From: Subtercola frigoramans | GTDB taxonomy: Bacteria; Actinomycetota; Actinomycetes; Actinomycetales; Microbacteriaceae | NCBI RefSeq assembly: GCF_016907385.1 | Contig: NZ_JAFBBU010000001.1 | Location: 3,596,001 to 3,660,000, forward strand | Direction: 5' to 3' | DNA: 64,000 nt | The notes under the pieces: generated by a model | What the model was told of the DNA's origin: nothing | Seen by the model: the letters and a program-made list of their open reading frames with translations, nothing else | The model's database searches: none | Shown here: positions 32,710-41,572 of the stretch, piece by piece | Numbering within the stretch: the first letter of the stretch is position 1 | Layout of the letters: every line of letters begins with the position of its first letter | Translations under genes and position numbers: made by a program

Positions 32710-35022
32710 ATGACGAACACTGGCTCTGCCGACACCGGCGGAAGAGAGACGGTCGGCCCTGCCGACGCACTGCACCGCACGAGCGCATTGGCGATTCTCT
32801 CTCAGCTCACACTGGACGAGAAGATCTCCTTGCTCGACGGATCGGACTTCTGGAACACCCAGGGCATCCCGAGGGTCGGACTTCCCTCGATCATGGTGAC
32901 CGACGGGCCGCACGGCCTGCGCAAGCAGACGGCGGATGCCGACCATCTGGGCCTGAACGGCTCACTGCCCGCCACCTGCTTTCCTTCGGCCGCCGGAATC
33001 GCATCGAGCTGGGACACGACCCTGATGCGCAGGGTCGGCGAAGCACTCGGCGACGAGTGCAGGGCTGCCGATGTTGCTGTGCTTCTCGGCCCCGGCGTCA
33101 ACATGAAGCGGTCACCGCTGTGCGGCCGCAACTTCGAGTACTTCTCTGAAGACCCCCTCATTGCCGGCACACTGGCTGCTGCATTCACGGCAGGAGTGCA
33201 GAGTAAGGGCGTAGGGGTTTCGCTGAAGCATTTCGCGGCGAACAACCAGGAGACCGAGCGGATGACCGTGTCGGTCGACGTCGACGAACGCACTCTTCGC
33301 GAGATCTACTTTCCGGCCTTCGAGACCGTGGTTCGCGAGGCCACCCCGTGGACGGTCATGTGCTCGTACAACCGCATCAATGGCACCTACGTCTCAGAAG
33401 ACCACAGGCTGCTCACCAGCGTGCTGCGCGACGAGTGGGGCTTCGCGGGCCTTGTCATCTCCGACTGGGGCGCGGTCAACGACCGCGACAGGGCGGTCGC
33501 GGCAGGGCTCGACCTGGAGATGCCCGCCTCCGGGGGATCCGGTGCCACCCGCGTCAACGACGCGATCACGGCGGGAACGCTCAGCGAATCTGACGTCGAT
33601 TCTGCCGTTCTGAACGTTCTCACGCTGGTTGCAAGATCTCAGGATCGCGAACCACTCGAGGCATTCGACGTGGGCGCCCACCACGAACTTGCGCGCGAAG
33701 CCGCCCAGGCGAGCGCGGTCCTGCTGAAGAACGACGGCGGAATCCTGCCGCTGTCGAATCAGGGGGGTCCCATTGCCGTGATAGGCGAGTTCGCCCGCAC
33801 GCCGCGTTACCAGGGCGCCGGCTCGTCTCTCGTGAACCCGACCTCCGTCGACAACGCACTCGATGGCATCCGTGGTGTTCTGGACGGAGGGCGCGAGGTA
33901 CTGTTTGCACCCGGCTACGAGATCGAGTCTGAAGGCAGCGACGCGGCTCTCATCGACGCTGCCGTCGCGGCCTCCTCGAACGCTGCCGTCGCCGTGGTGT
34001 TCCTCGGGCTGCCACCCTCGTATGAGTCCGAGGGATACGATCGCGAGCACATGGAGCTGCCCGCCAACCAGCTGGCTGTACTTCACGCCGTTGCCGAGGC
34101 CAACACGAACGTCGTCGTCGTACTCTCCAATGGTTCAGCCGTCACCGTCTCGGGCTGGCAGCACCTGTCGAAGGCCGTTCTCGAAGGCTGGCTGATGGGC
34201 CAGGCCGGCGGGAGTGCGACGGCCGAACTCCTCTTCGGTCTTGTCTCCCCCTCGGGCAAGCTCGCCGAGACGATCCCCGAGCGTCACCTCGACACCCCGA
34301 CGATCGGCAACTTCCCCGGCGAGCGCGGCGTGGTGCGCTACGGGGAGGGGCTGCTCATCGGCTACCGCTGGTACGACACCCGTGACCTCTCGGTCTCGTA
34401 TCCATTCGGGCATGGACTCACGTACACGACGTTCGGCTATTCAGGTCTCTCGGTTGCGGTCGACTCAGACGGTCCGGAGCCGCGGGTCGTTGTTCGGCTC
34501 ACGGTGACGAACACGGGAGAACGCGAGGGTTCAGAGATCGTGCAGGTCTACGTGACCGATCCTGAGGCGACTGTCGAGAGACCGGCACAGGAACTCCGAG
34601 GCTTTGCTCGCCTCACGCTCGCCCCCGGCGAGAGTTCACCCGTCGAGATCGACCTGACGGCACGCGCGTTCGCCTTCTGGGACGTGGCCCACCAGGGTTG
34701 GACGATCGAAGGCGGGGAATTCGGCGTTCTCGTCGGCGCCTCCAGCCGCGACATCCGTCTCTCGACGACCATCCAGCTGACGGGCACCGATTCTCTGCCA
34801 ACGCTGTCGAAGGAATCCTCTGTCGACGAGTTCTTCGCTCACTCGCAGGGACGACAGTGGCTCGAGGAGCGCCTGAGCGGCACCGGATTCGGTGACATGC
34901 TTCTCGACGAACAGCACGGCCGGATGCTGCGGGCAATCCCGCTGGTTCGCCTGTCACGGTTCCCCGGGGCAGCATTCTCCGAGGCCGAACTCGACGAGGC
35001 GATTGCGGGCTTCGAGGCCTGA
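32710..35022 (+). CDS. Glycoside hydrolase family 3 beta-glucosidase
   Basis: A 770-residue GH3 enzyme. The N-terminal barrel covers about residues 35-330, with LPATCFPSAAGIASSWD, KHFAANNQE and the catalytic nucleophile Asp in VISDWGAV near residue 252. The C-terminal alpha/beta domain is about 345-560 and a fibronectin-III-like domain (VRLTVTNTGEREGSEIVQVYV) about 590-690. No signal peptide is present, so it acts on imported substrate in the cytoplasm. GGGAG precedes the ATG. Next to a TetR regulator and an importer with an esterase, and near aryl-alcohol oxidation genes, an aryl-beta-glucoside such as salicin is a plausible substrate (inference); cellobiose or other beta-glucosides remain possible. 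Confidence 0.93.
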   Translation: MTNTGSADTGGRETVGPADALHRTSALAILSQLTLDEKISLLDGSDFWNTQGIPRVGLPSIMVTDGPHGLRKQTADADHLGLNGSLPATCFPSAAGIASSWDTTLMRRVGEALGDECRAADVAVLLGPGVNMKRSPLCGRNFEYFSEDPLIAGTLAAAFTAGVQSKGVGVSLKHFAANNQETERMTVSVDVDERTLREIYFPAFETVVREATPWTVMCSYNRINGTYVSEDHRLLTSVLRDEWGFAGLVISDWGAVNDRDRAVAAGLDLEMPASGGSGATRVNDAITAGTLSESDVDSAVLNVLTLVARSQDREPLEAFDVGAHHELAREAAQASAVLLKNDGGILPLSNQGGPIAVIGEFARTPRYQGAGSSLVNPTSVDNALDGIRGVLDGGREVLFAPGYEIESEGSDAALIDAAVAASSNAAVAVVFLGLPPSYESEGYDREHMELPANQLAVLHAVAEANTNVVVVLSNGSAVTVSGWQHLSKAVLEGWLMGQAGGSATAELLFGLVSPSGKLAETIPERHLDTPTIGNFPGERGVVRYGEGLLIGYRWYDTRDLSVSYPFGHGLTYTTFGYSGLSVAVDSDGPEPRVVVRLTVTNTGEREGSEIVQVYVTDPEATVERPAQELRGFARLTLAPGESSPVEIDLTARAFAFWDVAHQGWTIEGGEFGVLVGASSRDIRLSTTIQLTGTDSLPTLSKESSVDEFFAHSQGRQWLEERLSGTGFGDMLLDEQHGRMLRAIPLVRLSRFPGAAFSEAELDEAIAGFEA

Positions 35023-35096
35023 TCCGACCCGGATCCGGCCCGCATCCGGCGCAGATTCGACGCTGATCCGGCCACTGCTTCTGCCGCCGCTATGTC

Positions 35097-35102
35097 TAGG
35101 CT
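35097..35102 (+). promoter_or_regulatory. -10 element of a leaderless transcript
   Basis: TAGGCT ends seven bases before GTG 35110, so transcription should begin at or next to the start codon. Confidence 0.6.
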
Positions 35103-35109
35103 CGGAGGC

Positions 35110-36876
35110 GTGACCGAATTCGCAACGACTGCTCCCACACCTCTGCACGACCCCTCGGAACATTCGCCAGACATCGTGATCGTCGGGGGAGGTCACAACG
35201 GGCTCGCCGCGGCGGCCTACCTCGCACGAGCCGGCCTGTCGGTGACGGTGCTCGAGCGGCTGGCCCACACGGGAGGGGCCGCTGTCTCGACTTCGCCGTT
35301 CGAGGGTGTGGATGCTCGCATCTCCCGCTACTCGTACCTGGTCAGCCTGCTCCCCCAGAAGATCGTCGACGACCTCGGTCTTCGCCTCAGCTTCGCCGAG
35401 CGCCGCTATTCGTCGTACACACCGGTTCCCGGTGGAGACGGCGGCCTCCTCATCGACACCCACGACGCGGCGGCAACGAGGGCGTCGTTCGAATCGATCG
35501 GCGCGGGTGACGATGCCGAGCTCTTCACCCTCTTCTACGAACACTGCGCCCAGCTCACCGGCGCCCTCTGGCCGACGCTCACCGAACCGCTGCTGCGCCG
35601 CAGGGATGCCCGAGCCCTGGTCGGGCACGACGAGACCTGGGAGGCGATGATCGAACGACCCATCGGCGACGTCATCGAGCGGCACCTGCAGAACGATCTC
35701 GTGCGCGGCGTCATCCTCACCGACGCGCTGATCGGCACGTTCGCGCGCGCCACCGACCCGGGCCTCGCCCAGAACGTCTGCTTCCTGTATCACCTGATCG
35801 GAAATGGAACGGGCCTCTGGAACGTGCCCATCGGTGGCATGGGTGCCGTCACCGATGAGCTTCTTCGTGCAGCAAGCGAGGCCGGAGCCACGATCGTGAC
35901 GGGGGCGGAGGTCCTCGCGATCGACGGCGGTTCAGCATCCGTGCCCGCGACTGTGACCTATGCGGCAGCAAGCGGCGAGCGCGTGACCGTTGGGGCAGAA
36001 ACCGTGCTGGCGAACGTCGCCCCCGCCGAGCTCGAACGTCTGCGCGCACCTTCCACTCCGCCCGCCGCCCCACCCGCCGGATCGACTGGGCTTTCGGCGG
36101 AGCTGGGCCGACATGAGCGCAATACGGGACCAGTCTCGCTCAGCTCCGCCGAAAGTCCCGAGGACTCGGACACGGGCACGGACTCGGTCCCGGCCGCGCC
36201 CGAGGGAGCGCAGGCGAAGGTCAACCTGCTGCTCACCCGCCTGCCGCGCGTTCGCGACTCCTCCCTCACACCCGAGGCGGCCTTCGGCGGCACGTTCCAC
36301 ATCAACGAGACATACTCCCAGCTCGACCGGGCCTACTTCCAGGCCGCGAGCGGCAGCCTGCCAGAACCGCTGCCGTGCGAGATCTACTGCCACAGCCTGG
36401 CTGATCCGAGCATCCTGTCGCCTGCCCTGCAGGCCGCGGGCGCCCAGACGCTCACCGTCTTCGCCCTGCACACGCCGCATCGGCTCATCACCCGCGAGAG
36501 CAACGACGCGTTTCGTGCCGAGGTGCAGGCTGCGGTGCTCGCCTCGCTGAACAGCGTTCTCGCCGAACCCATCGAAGACTGCCTGATGCGAGATGCGAAC
36601 GGCCAACCGTGCATCGAGACCAAGACCACCCTCGACATCGAAGACGCGCTCCGGATGCCCGGAGGCAACATCTTCCACGCGCCCCTCTCGTGGCCCTTCG
36701 TCGACGACGATGCCACCCTCAACACCCCCGCCGAGCGGTGGGGAGTCGAGACCGCCGACCCACGGATTCTACTGTGCGGCTCGGGGTCACGCCGCGGCGG
36801 TGCGGTCAGCGCGCTGGGTGGCCACAGCGCGGCGATGGCAGTGCTCGAAGCGCGCGCGTCCGTGCCACATCCCTAG
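35110..36876 (+). CDS. Phytoene desaturase-like NAD(P)/FAD-dependent oxidoreductase
   Basis: A 588-residue flavoprotein of the CrtI/carotenoid-oxidoreductase-like family. The FAD motif VIVGGGHNGLAAAAYLARAGLSVTVLE starts near residue 20, and the C-terminal motif LCGSGSRRGGAVSALGGHSAA closes the cofactor site. The start at GTG 35110 follows TAGGCT by seven bases, a leaderless arrangement; ATG 35092 would overlap this promoter. Residues about 314-370 form a Pro/Ser/Thr-rich segment encoded partly by a long inverted repeat (36091-36155), which interrupts an otherwise conserved region and makes the protein longer than usual. No carotenoid genes are nearby; the substrate is unknown. Confidence 0.85.
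   Translation: MTEFATTAPTPLHDPSEHSPDIVIVGGGHNGLAAAAYLARAGLSVTVLERLAHTGGAAVSTSPFEGVDARISRYSYLVSLLPQKIVDDLGLRLSFAERRYSSYTPVPGGDGGLLIDTHDAAATRASFESIGAGDDAELFTLFYEHCAQLTGALWPTLTEPLLRRRDARALVGHDETWEAMIERPIGDVIERHLQNDLVRGVILTDALIGTFARATDPGLAQNVCFLYHLIGNGTGLWNVPIGGMGAVTDELLRAASEAGATIVTGAEVLAIDGGSASVPATVTYAAASGERVTVGAETVLANVAPAELERLRAPSTPPAAPPAGSTGLSAELGRHERNTGPVSLSSAESPEDSDTGTDSVPAAPEGAQAKVNLLLTRLPRVRDSSLTPEAAFGGTFHINETYSQLDRAYFQAASGSLPEPLPCEIYCHSLADPSILSPALQAAGAQTLTVFALHTPHRLITRESNDAFRAEVQAAVLASLNSVLAEPIEDCLMRDANGQPCIETKTTLDIEDALRMPGGNIFHAPLSWPFVDDDATLNTPAERWGVETADPRILLCGSGSRRGGAVSALGGHSAAMAVLEARASVPHP
36091..36155. repeat. Palindromic element inserted in frame inside a coding sequence
   Basis: CTTTCGGCGGAGCTG (36091-36105) and CAGCTCCGCCGAAAG (36141-36155) are perfect 15-bp inverted arms around 35 bases, and similarity continues outward with one mismatch (GGG versus GGA). 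The whole lies within the phytoene-desaturase-like gene and encodes part of a low-complexity linker without breaking the frame. It looks like a REP- or MITE-like insertion. Confidence 0.6.
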
Positions 36877-36959
36877 TCATCGCGTTCCTCCGGCCACAGG
36901 GAGAACCCCACGCAATCACGCCACCGGCCCGGCAGATGTCGACGCGCACCAGCGGCAGG

Positions 36960-36965
36960 TAGCCT
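36960..36965 (+). promoter_or_regulatory. -10 element of a leaderless transcript
   Basis: TAGCCT ends six bases before the corA ATG. Confidence 0.6.
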
Positions 36966-36971
36966 CACTCC

Positions 36972-37985
36972 ATGACCATTGTCGACAACGCCATCTACGT
37001 CGACGGCCGGCGCGCAGTCGAGCCGCGCAACCTCGAAGAGACGTTCGAGGTGATGCGCGAGAACCACGGCGTGGCCTGGATCGACATGTTCCACCCCGAC
37101 AAGGCCGAACTGCAGCAGGTCGCCGACGAGCTCAGCCTGCACCACCTCGCGGTGACCGACGCACTGACCGGGCACCAACGGGCCAAGCTCGAGCGCTACG
37201 GCGACACTCTGTTCATCGTGCTACGGCCCGCGAAATACCTCGACGACACCGAGAAGGTGGAATTCGGCGAGGTGCACCTCTTCATGGGTCCGGACTTCGT
37301 CGTCTCGGTGAAACACGCCGATTTTCCTGACATCGGGGCTGTGCGCAGGCGCCTCGAGGGTGAGCCCGAACTGTTCGCGGCGGGGCCCCATGCCATCGTC
37401 TACGGCATCATGGACTACATCGTCGACGGCTACGCCCCGGTCATTGCGGGCCTGCAGAACGACATCGACGAGATTGAGGACCAGCTCTTCAACGGCGATC
37501 GCGAGGTCTCGCGGCGCATCTACGATCTGCTGCGCGAGGTCATCGACTTCCAGCGCGCGACCCGGCCCCTCGACGAAATGCTGCGCCCCCTGCTCGACGA
37601 CTTGAAGGACGACGCCGACCTCGAGATCCGGCGCCACCTCCGCGACGTGCTCGACCACGTTCTGCGCATCATCGATCGCTCGGAGGCTCTCCGCACTCTT
37701 CTCGAGAACTCCCTGACGGTGCACTCCACCCTCATCGCCCAGAAGCAGAACGACGAAATGTCCCGGATGACCGAGACCAGCCTTGCGCAGGGCGAACAGG
37801 TGAAGCGCATCTCCGCCTGGGCTGCGGTGCTCTTCGCCCCGACACTGGTCGCCGCGATCTACGGGATGAACTTCACCAACATGCCCGAGTTGAAGTGGTT
37901 TCTCGGCTACCCCTTCGCCGTGGCACTCATGCTCGGCTCCGGCGTCGCCCTCTACGTGGCATTCAAGCGTCGCGGCTGGCTCTGA
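36972..37985 (+). CDS. corA: Magnesium/cobalt transporter CorA
   Basis: A 337-residue inner-membrane divalent cation channel. The large cytoplasmic N-terminal domain (WIDMFHPDKAELQQVADELSLHHLAVTDAL) and long stalk helix are followed by two C-terminal membrane segments. The first segment ends in the selectivity motif YGMNF, and the loop before the second is TNMPELKWFLGYP. The C-terminus is basic (FKRRGWL), as usual. It forms a homopentamer. The gene appears to be transcribed alone as a leaderless message. Confidence 0.95.
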   Translation: MTIVDNAIYVDGRRAVEPRNLEETFEVMRENHGVAWIDMFHPDKAELQQVADELSLHHLAVTDALTGHQRAKLERYGDTLFIVLRPAKYLDDTEKVEFGEVHLFMGPDFVVSVKHADFPDIGAVRRRLEGEPELFAAGPHAIVYGIMDYIVDGYAPVIAGLQNDIDEIEDQLFNGDREVSRRIYDLLREVIDFQRATRPLDEMLRPLLDDLKDDADLEIRRHLRDVLDHVLRIIDRSEALRTLLENSLTVHSTLIAQKQNDEMSRMTETSLAQGEQVKRISAWAAVLFAPTLVAAIYGMNFTNMPELKWFLGYPFAVALMLGSGVALYVAFKRRGWL

Positions 37986-38112
37986 CCGCTCGAGCTTCGC
38001 ACTCCTCTTTCTTTTCCTCCCGCCGCTCAACGCTCCAGCCACCCGGGCCCGCAGCCCGATCCCGCCGCAGCACGGCCCCGCCCCAGTCCGGCCCAACCCC
38101 AGCACGGGCAGG

Positions 38113-38118
38113 TAAAAT
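38113..38118 (+). promoter_or_regulatory. -10 element of a leaderless transcript
   Basis: TAAAAT ends six bases before GTG 38125. Confidence 0.65.
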
Positions 38119-38124
38119 CGCTGC

Positions 38125-39117
38125 GTGGCCGTTTCGAAGATCATCCTGTACTACGCCTTCGTGCCACTGCCCGACCCCGAAGCGATTCGGCTCTGGCAGC
38201 GTGATCTCTGCGAGAGCCTGGGCCTCCGCGGCCGCATTGTGATCTCCACACAGGGTATCAACTGCACCCTCGGCGGTGAACTCTCGGCGATGAAGCTCTA
38301 TGTGCGCAAGACCCGTGAGTACACCGGGTTCGCCGGCCTCGACGTGAAGTGGAGCGATGGCCGCGGCCTGGCGGCAGACCCATCGGCCGACACCGAGGCG
38401 GGCCGGCCGATGCTGCTCTCGAGCGCCGTCGCCCCGCACGGCTACTCTGTCGACTTCCCCCGGCTGAGCGTGAAGGTTCGCGATGAGATCGTGAGCTTCG
38501 GCGCCCCCGGCGAACTGAGGGTGGATGATCGCGGTGTCGTGGGTGGTGGCACCAAGCTCTCGCCGCGAGACCTCCACACCCTCGTCGATGCGCAGAAAGC
38601 CGCGGGCGACGAGGTCGTGTTCTTCGACGGGCGCAACTCCTTCGAGGCCGAGATCGGGCGCTTCGACGGCGCGATCGTGCCCGAGGTGAGCAACACCCGA
38701 GAGTTCGTCGCCGAACTCGACAGCGGCAAGTACGACCATCTGAAGTCGAAACCGGTCGTCACCTACTGCACCGGCGGTATCCGTTGCGAAGTGCTCTCCT
38801 CGCTGATGGCCTCGCGCGGGTTCGAGCACGTGTACCAGCTCGACGGCGGCATCGTGCGCTACGGCGAGACCTTCGGTGACACCGGCCTCTGGAAGGGGTC
38901 GCTGTATGTGTTCGACAATCGCCTCTCTGTTAATTTCTCTCCGGATGCCCGGCCCATCGGTTCGTGCTACCGCTGTGGTTCGCCCACCAGCTCGATGCAG
39001 AACTGCGCCGACCCCTCGTGCCGCGCCCAGCTGGTGATCTGCGACGACTGCTCCTCCACAGCACTGGCAGTCTGCGAGCTTCACAGCGCTTCCCTTACAA
39101 GCCCTCCTCTCGGCTGA
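38125..39117 (+). CDS. trhO: tRNA uridine(34) hydroxylase TrhO (rhodanese-related)
   Basis: A 330-residue rhodanese-family protein that hydroxylates uridine at tRNA position 34 during 5-methoxyuridine-type modification. The N-terminal domain ([13 protein letters not shown] ... [11 protein letters not shown]) is specific to the YceA/TrhO group. The rhodanese domain follows with the active-site loop YCTGGIRCE (catalytic Cys near residue 213). The C-terminus has a cysteine-rich segment (CYRCGSP, CADPSC, CDDC) that probably binds zinc. Start GTG 38125 lies six bases after TAAAAT. Confidence 0.92.
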   Translation: MAVSKIILYYAFVPLPDPEAIRLWQRDLCESLGLRGRIVISTQGINCTLGGELSAMKLYVRKTREYTGFAGLDVKWSDGRGLAADPSADTEAGRPMLLSSAVAPHGYSVDFPRLSVKVRDEIVSFGAPGELRVDDRGVVGGGTKLSPRDLHTLVDAQKAAGDEVVFFDGRNSFEAEIGRFDGAIVPEVSNTREFVAELDSGKYDHLKSKPVVTYCTGGIRCEVLSSLMASRGFEHVYQLDGGIVRYGETFGDTGLWKGSLYVFDNRLSVNFSPDARPIGSCYRCGSPTSSMQNCADPSCRAQLVICDDCSSTALAVCELHSASLTSPPLG

Positions 39118-39127
39118 ACGCTCGACG

Positions 39128-39133
39128 TAGGCT
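39128..39133 (+). promoter_or_regulatory. -10 element of a leaderless transcript
   Basis: TAGGCT ends six bases before ATG 39140. Confidence 0.6.
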
Positions 39134-39139
39134 GGCCGC

Positions 39140-39922
39140 ATGAGTACTCCTCCGATCCAGACCAAGGCCGACGAACTCCTCCGACTGCACCTGTCACCCG
39201 ACATCCTGTCGGTGGTGAACGTGTGGGACGCGGTCAGCGCAAAGGTGATCGCCGACATTCCCGAGACTAGGGCTCTCGCGACGGCGAGCCACAGCATCGC
39301 CGCGCTGTTCGGCTACGCCGACGGAGAGCAGATCCCGGTCGACCTGATGATCGACATGGTCGGCCGCATCGCCGCGTCGACGCGCCTGCCGGTCTCCGCC
39401 GACCTAGAAGCGGGCTACGGTGCCCCGGGTGAGACGGTTCGAAAGGCGATCGGAGTCGGCATCGTCGGCGCCAACCTCGAAGACCAGATGAAACCGTTCG
39501 GCGAAGCAGTGAGCGCAGTTGCCCAGGTCGTGGCGGCCAGCCAGGCCGAGGGTATCGATTTCGTGCTCAATGCCCGTACCGATGCCTTCCTTCGGGCGGG
39601 GGATCGCCCCCACGAGGTGGTCGTTGACGACGCCATAACGCGAGGGCGGGCCTACCTCGAGGCCGGGGCCTCCTGCGTGTTCGTACCCGGCAAGCTCGAT
39701 GCCGTCACGGTCGAGCGGCTGGTCGGCGGGCTCGGTCGGCAGCGCGTCAGCGTGATCGGCATTCCCGGCTCGCTTTCGCCCTCGGTCTTCGAAGAACTCG
39801 GCGTCGCGCGGATCTCCTACGGCCCGTGGAGCCAGCGCGTCGCGCTCACCGCCCTGGCCGACCTCGCCGTCACCCTCTACGGCAACGGTTCACTTCCCGA
39901 CAACGCGCGCGCACTGAACTGA
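39140..39922 (+). CDS. Isocitrate lyase/PEP mutase family protein
   Basis: A 260-residue single-domain barrel of the PEP mutase/isocitrate lyase superfamily. NVWDAVSAKVI near residue 28, the Asp in SADLEAGYG near 92, NLEDQ near 115 and NARTDAF near 142 are conserved metal- and substrate-binding segments. The KKCGH-type loop cysteine of isocitrate lyases is not seen, so it may be a carboxyphosphonoenolpyruvate mutase-like or oxaloacetate-hydrolase-like enzyme. No phosphonate genes are present. The function is unresolved. Confidence 0.85.
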   Translation: MSTPPIQTKADELLRLHLSPDILSVVNVWDAVSAKVIADIPETRALATASHSIAALFGYADGEQIPVDLMIDMVGRIAASTRLPVSADLEAGYGAPGETVRKAIGVGIVGANLEDQMKPFGEAVSAVAQVVAASQAEGIDFVLNARTDAFLRAGDRPHEVVVDDAITRGRAYLEAGASCVFVPGKLDAVTVERLVGGLGRQRVSVIGIPGSLSPSVFEELGVARISYGPWSQRVALTALADLAVTLYGNGSLPDNARALN

Positions 39923-39980
39923 CCTCCTGGCTGACGGAGTCACTCGACTGCTGCGTCCGGGCCAGGCCTCAGCGCCAGTA

Positions 39981-41453
39981 TCAGGCGGCGAGGGCTTCCC
40001 GCGCATTCACCGACCTCGAGGCGCGCGCAAGGGCACGGCGCGCCCGTCGGCGTTCGCGCCGCTCCGAGGAGAAGACCCGCGCGTCCGAACTCGACAGCGC
40101 GAAGAGCACGAGAATGTCGAAGGAGAGGTTGATGAGCCCAGTCGCAAGTGTCACGTTGACCCGGGTCTGAACGAAATCGATGGCCACTATGGCGACCGCG
40201 AACAGGCTGAGCGTCATCGCCGTGAATCTCGCCCAGTTGTACCCCAGGAACATCAACTGGGCGAGCAGGAAGTACCCGACAACCGCTGCGATCGCAAAAC
40301 CGACAACGATCCAGAGCACCAGATCGGCAAACTGGGCGCTCTCGACGGTGTTGCCCGAGGGGAGGTCGACGACAATCGACTTCACCGAATCGGCCCAGCC
40401 GGCGAAGATGGCGATGACGGTGGTGAGTCCGACGACTCCACGGATGACCATGATGAGAAAACTGATGTAGATCGAGATGGGCCGTTTGACCCGGTTCGAG
40501 GAGCCCGAATTGCGCGCGGTGTCGAGAACCACGCGGCCCAGCCGGGTGGCGTCGGCGGGGATCGGCGCATCCGTCACCTCTGCTGCCTGTTCTACGCCCT
40601 CAGCCGACACCGGAACAGCACTGAGATCGATGATCGGAAGATCGCCGTCGGTGGTGATCGCGTCACCACCTCCGTTCACCGAGTGATAGCCCGTTGAGAA
40701 GTTCTTGATGACAGAGAACCTCCCGTCAGGGTTTGCCTCGCGCAGGGTCGAGACAATGTGATCCCGCTCCTTGTCGGTCTCCTTCTCGATGCGGTGCGTC
40801 ACCTGGAGGGTGAACAGCGAAAGGCCGACGTTGCGGTCGTACGTGCCCGCGGCCATCCACTCGGCCTCATAACCACCGGGTAGCAACCAGTCACCGGGGG
40901 TCTTCCAGAAACGTACGTGGTGCCGTTTCGCAGGGTTTCCAGCGACCTCCTGCTGGTAGGTGAAGTCCTGCATGTTGCCGAACAAGTAGAGGGGGCTCAC
41001 GGGAGCATCGGAATAGCTGCGCCGGAAGAGCGTCGACGTCACGATGCGGAGCGAACTGCGAAAGCCGACGTCGTCGGCCCGATGCCAACCCGCCGCGAGC
41101 ATCGCCGTGTGCAATTGCGCTTCAGAACCGAACAGCGCGAGGTTCACGGGGTCACCGAGAAGACCCTCGTTGGTGCGGGCCCGGCCGATGAAGTAGTCGG
41201 GCACATAGATGAGGGTCAGCATGCTGTGGATGCGCGGCAGCAGCAGGTAGGCGAGCAACAGCCAGAAGATCAACAGGAACCAGATGTACTGCAGCCCATT
41301 GCTCACGGACTCTGTGAGAACGAGGTACGCGAGCCAGCCGGCCGCGATGGCGCCGAGGAAGAAGTAGATGGTGTCGAGGAATGCCATGATCGAGCGTCGA
41401 GGGCGACGGGGGACGGCGGGCGACGGTTCCGCCGTGCTCACGCTGGCTGACAT
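39981..41453 (-). CDS. Membrane protein with LssY-C-like domain
   Basis: A 490-residue protein of unknown function. Two membrane segments near residues 24-75 are followed by a soluble domain resembling LssY C-terminal domains (GDPVNLALFGSEAQLHTAMLAAGWHRADDVGFRSSLRIVTSTLFRRSYSDAPVSPLYLFG ... KRHHVRFW, about 100-200). Three or four more membrane segments lie near residues 330-460, and the tail is strongly basic (SSERRERRRARRALARASR). TACGGT lies six bases before the ATG, so the transcript is leaderless. The LssY domain occurs in Legionella secretion-linked and PAP2-associated proteins, but its role is not established. Confidence 0.75.
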   Translation of the reverse strand: MSASVSTAEPSPAVPRRPRRSIMAFLDTIYFFLGAIAAGWLAYLVLTESVSNGLQYIWFLLIFWLLLAYLLLPRIHSMLTLIYVPDYFIGRARTNEGLLGDPVNLALFGSEAQLHTAMLAAGWHRADDVGFRSSLRIVTSTLFRRSYSDAPVSPLYLFGNMQDFTYQQEVAGNPAKRHHVRFWKTPGDWLLPGGYEAEWMAAGTYDRNVGLSLFTLQVTHRIEKETDKERDHIVSTLREANPDGRFSVIKNFSTGYHSVNGGGDAITTDGDLPIIDLSAVPVSAEGVEQAAEVTDAPIPADATRLGRVVLDTARNSGSSNRVKRPISIYISFLIMVIRGVVGLTTVIAIFAGWADSVKSIVVDLPSGNTVESAQFADLVLWIVVGFAIAAVVGYFLLAQLMFLGYNWARFTAMTLSLFAVAIVAIDFVQTRVNVTLATGLINLSFDILVLFALSSSDARVFSSERRERRRARRALARASRSVNAREALAA

Positions 41454-41459
41454 GAGTCA

Positions 41460-41465
41460 ACCGTA
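41460..41465 (-). promoter_or_regulatory. -10 element of a leaderless transcript
   Basis: On the minus strand TACGGT ends six bases before the ATG at 41453. About 100 bases separate it from the divergent -10 of the oxidoreductase gene. Confidence 0.6.
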
Positions 41466-41560
41466 GGGCACGACGCTGTCACAGCGCATCCACTGCGAGC
41501 GGCGCGGAGCATTTCATGAGTCAATGGGGCAAGCCTGGCGATACGCGAGGCTTGCCTGAT

Positions 41561-41566
41561 TAGGCT
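41561..41566 (+). promoter_or_regulatory. -10 element of a leaderless transcript
   Basis: TAGGCT ends six bases before ATG 41573. Confidence 0.6.
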
Positions 41567-41572
41567 GGGAGC

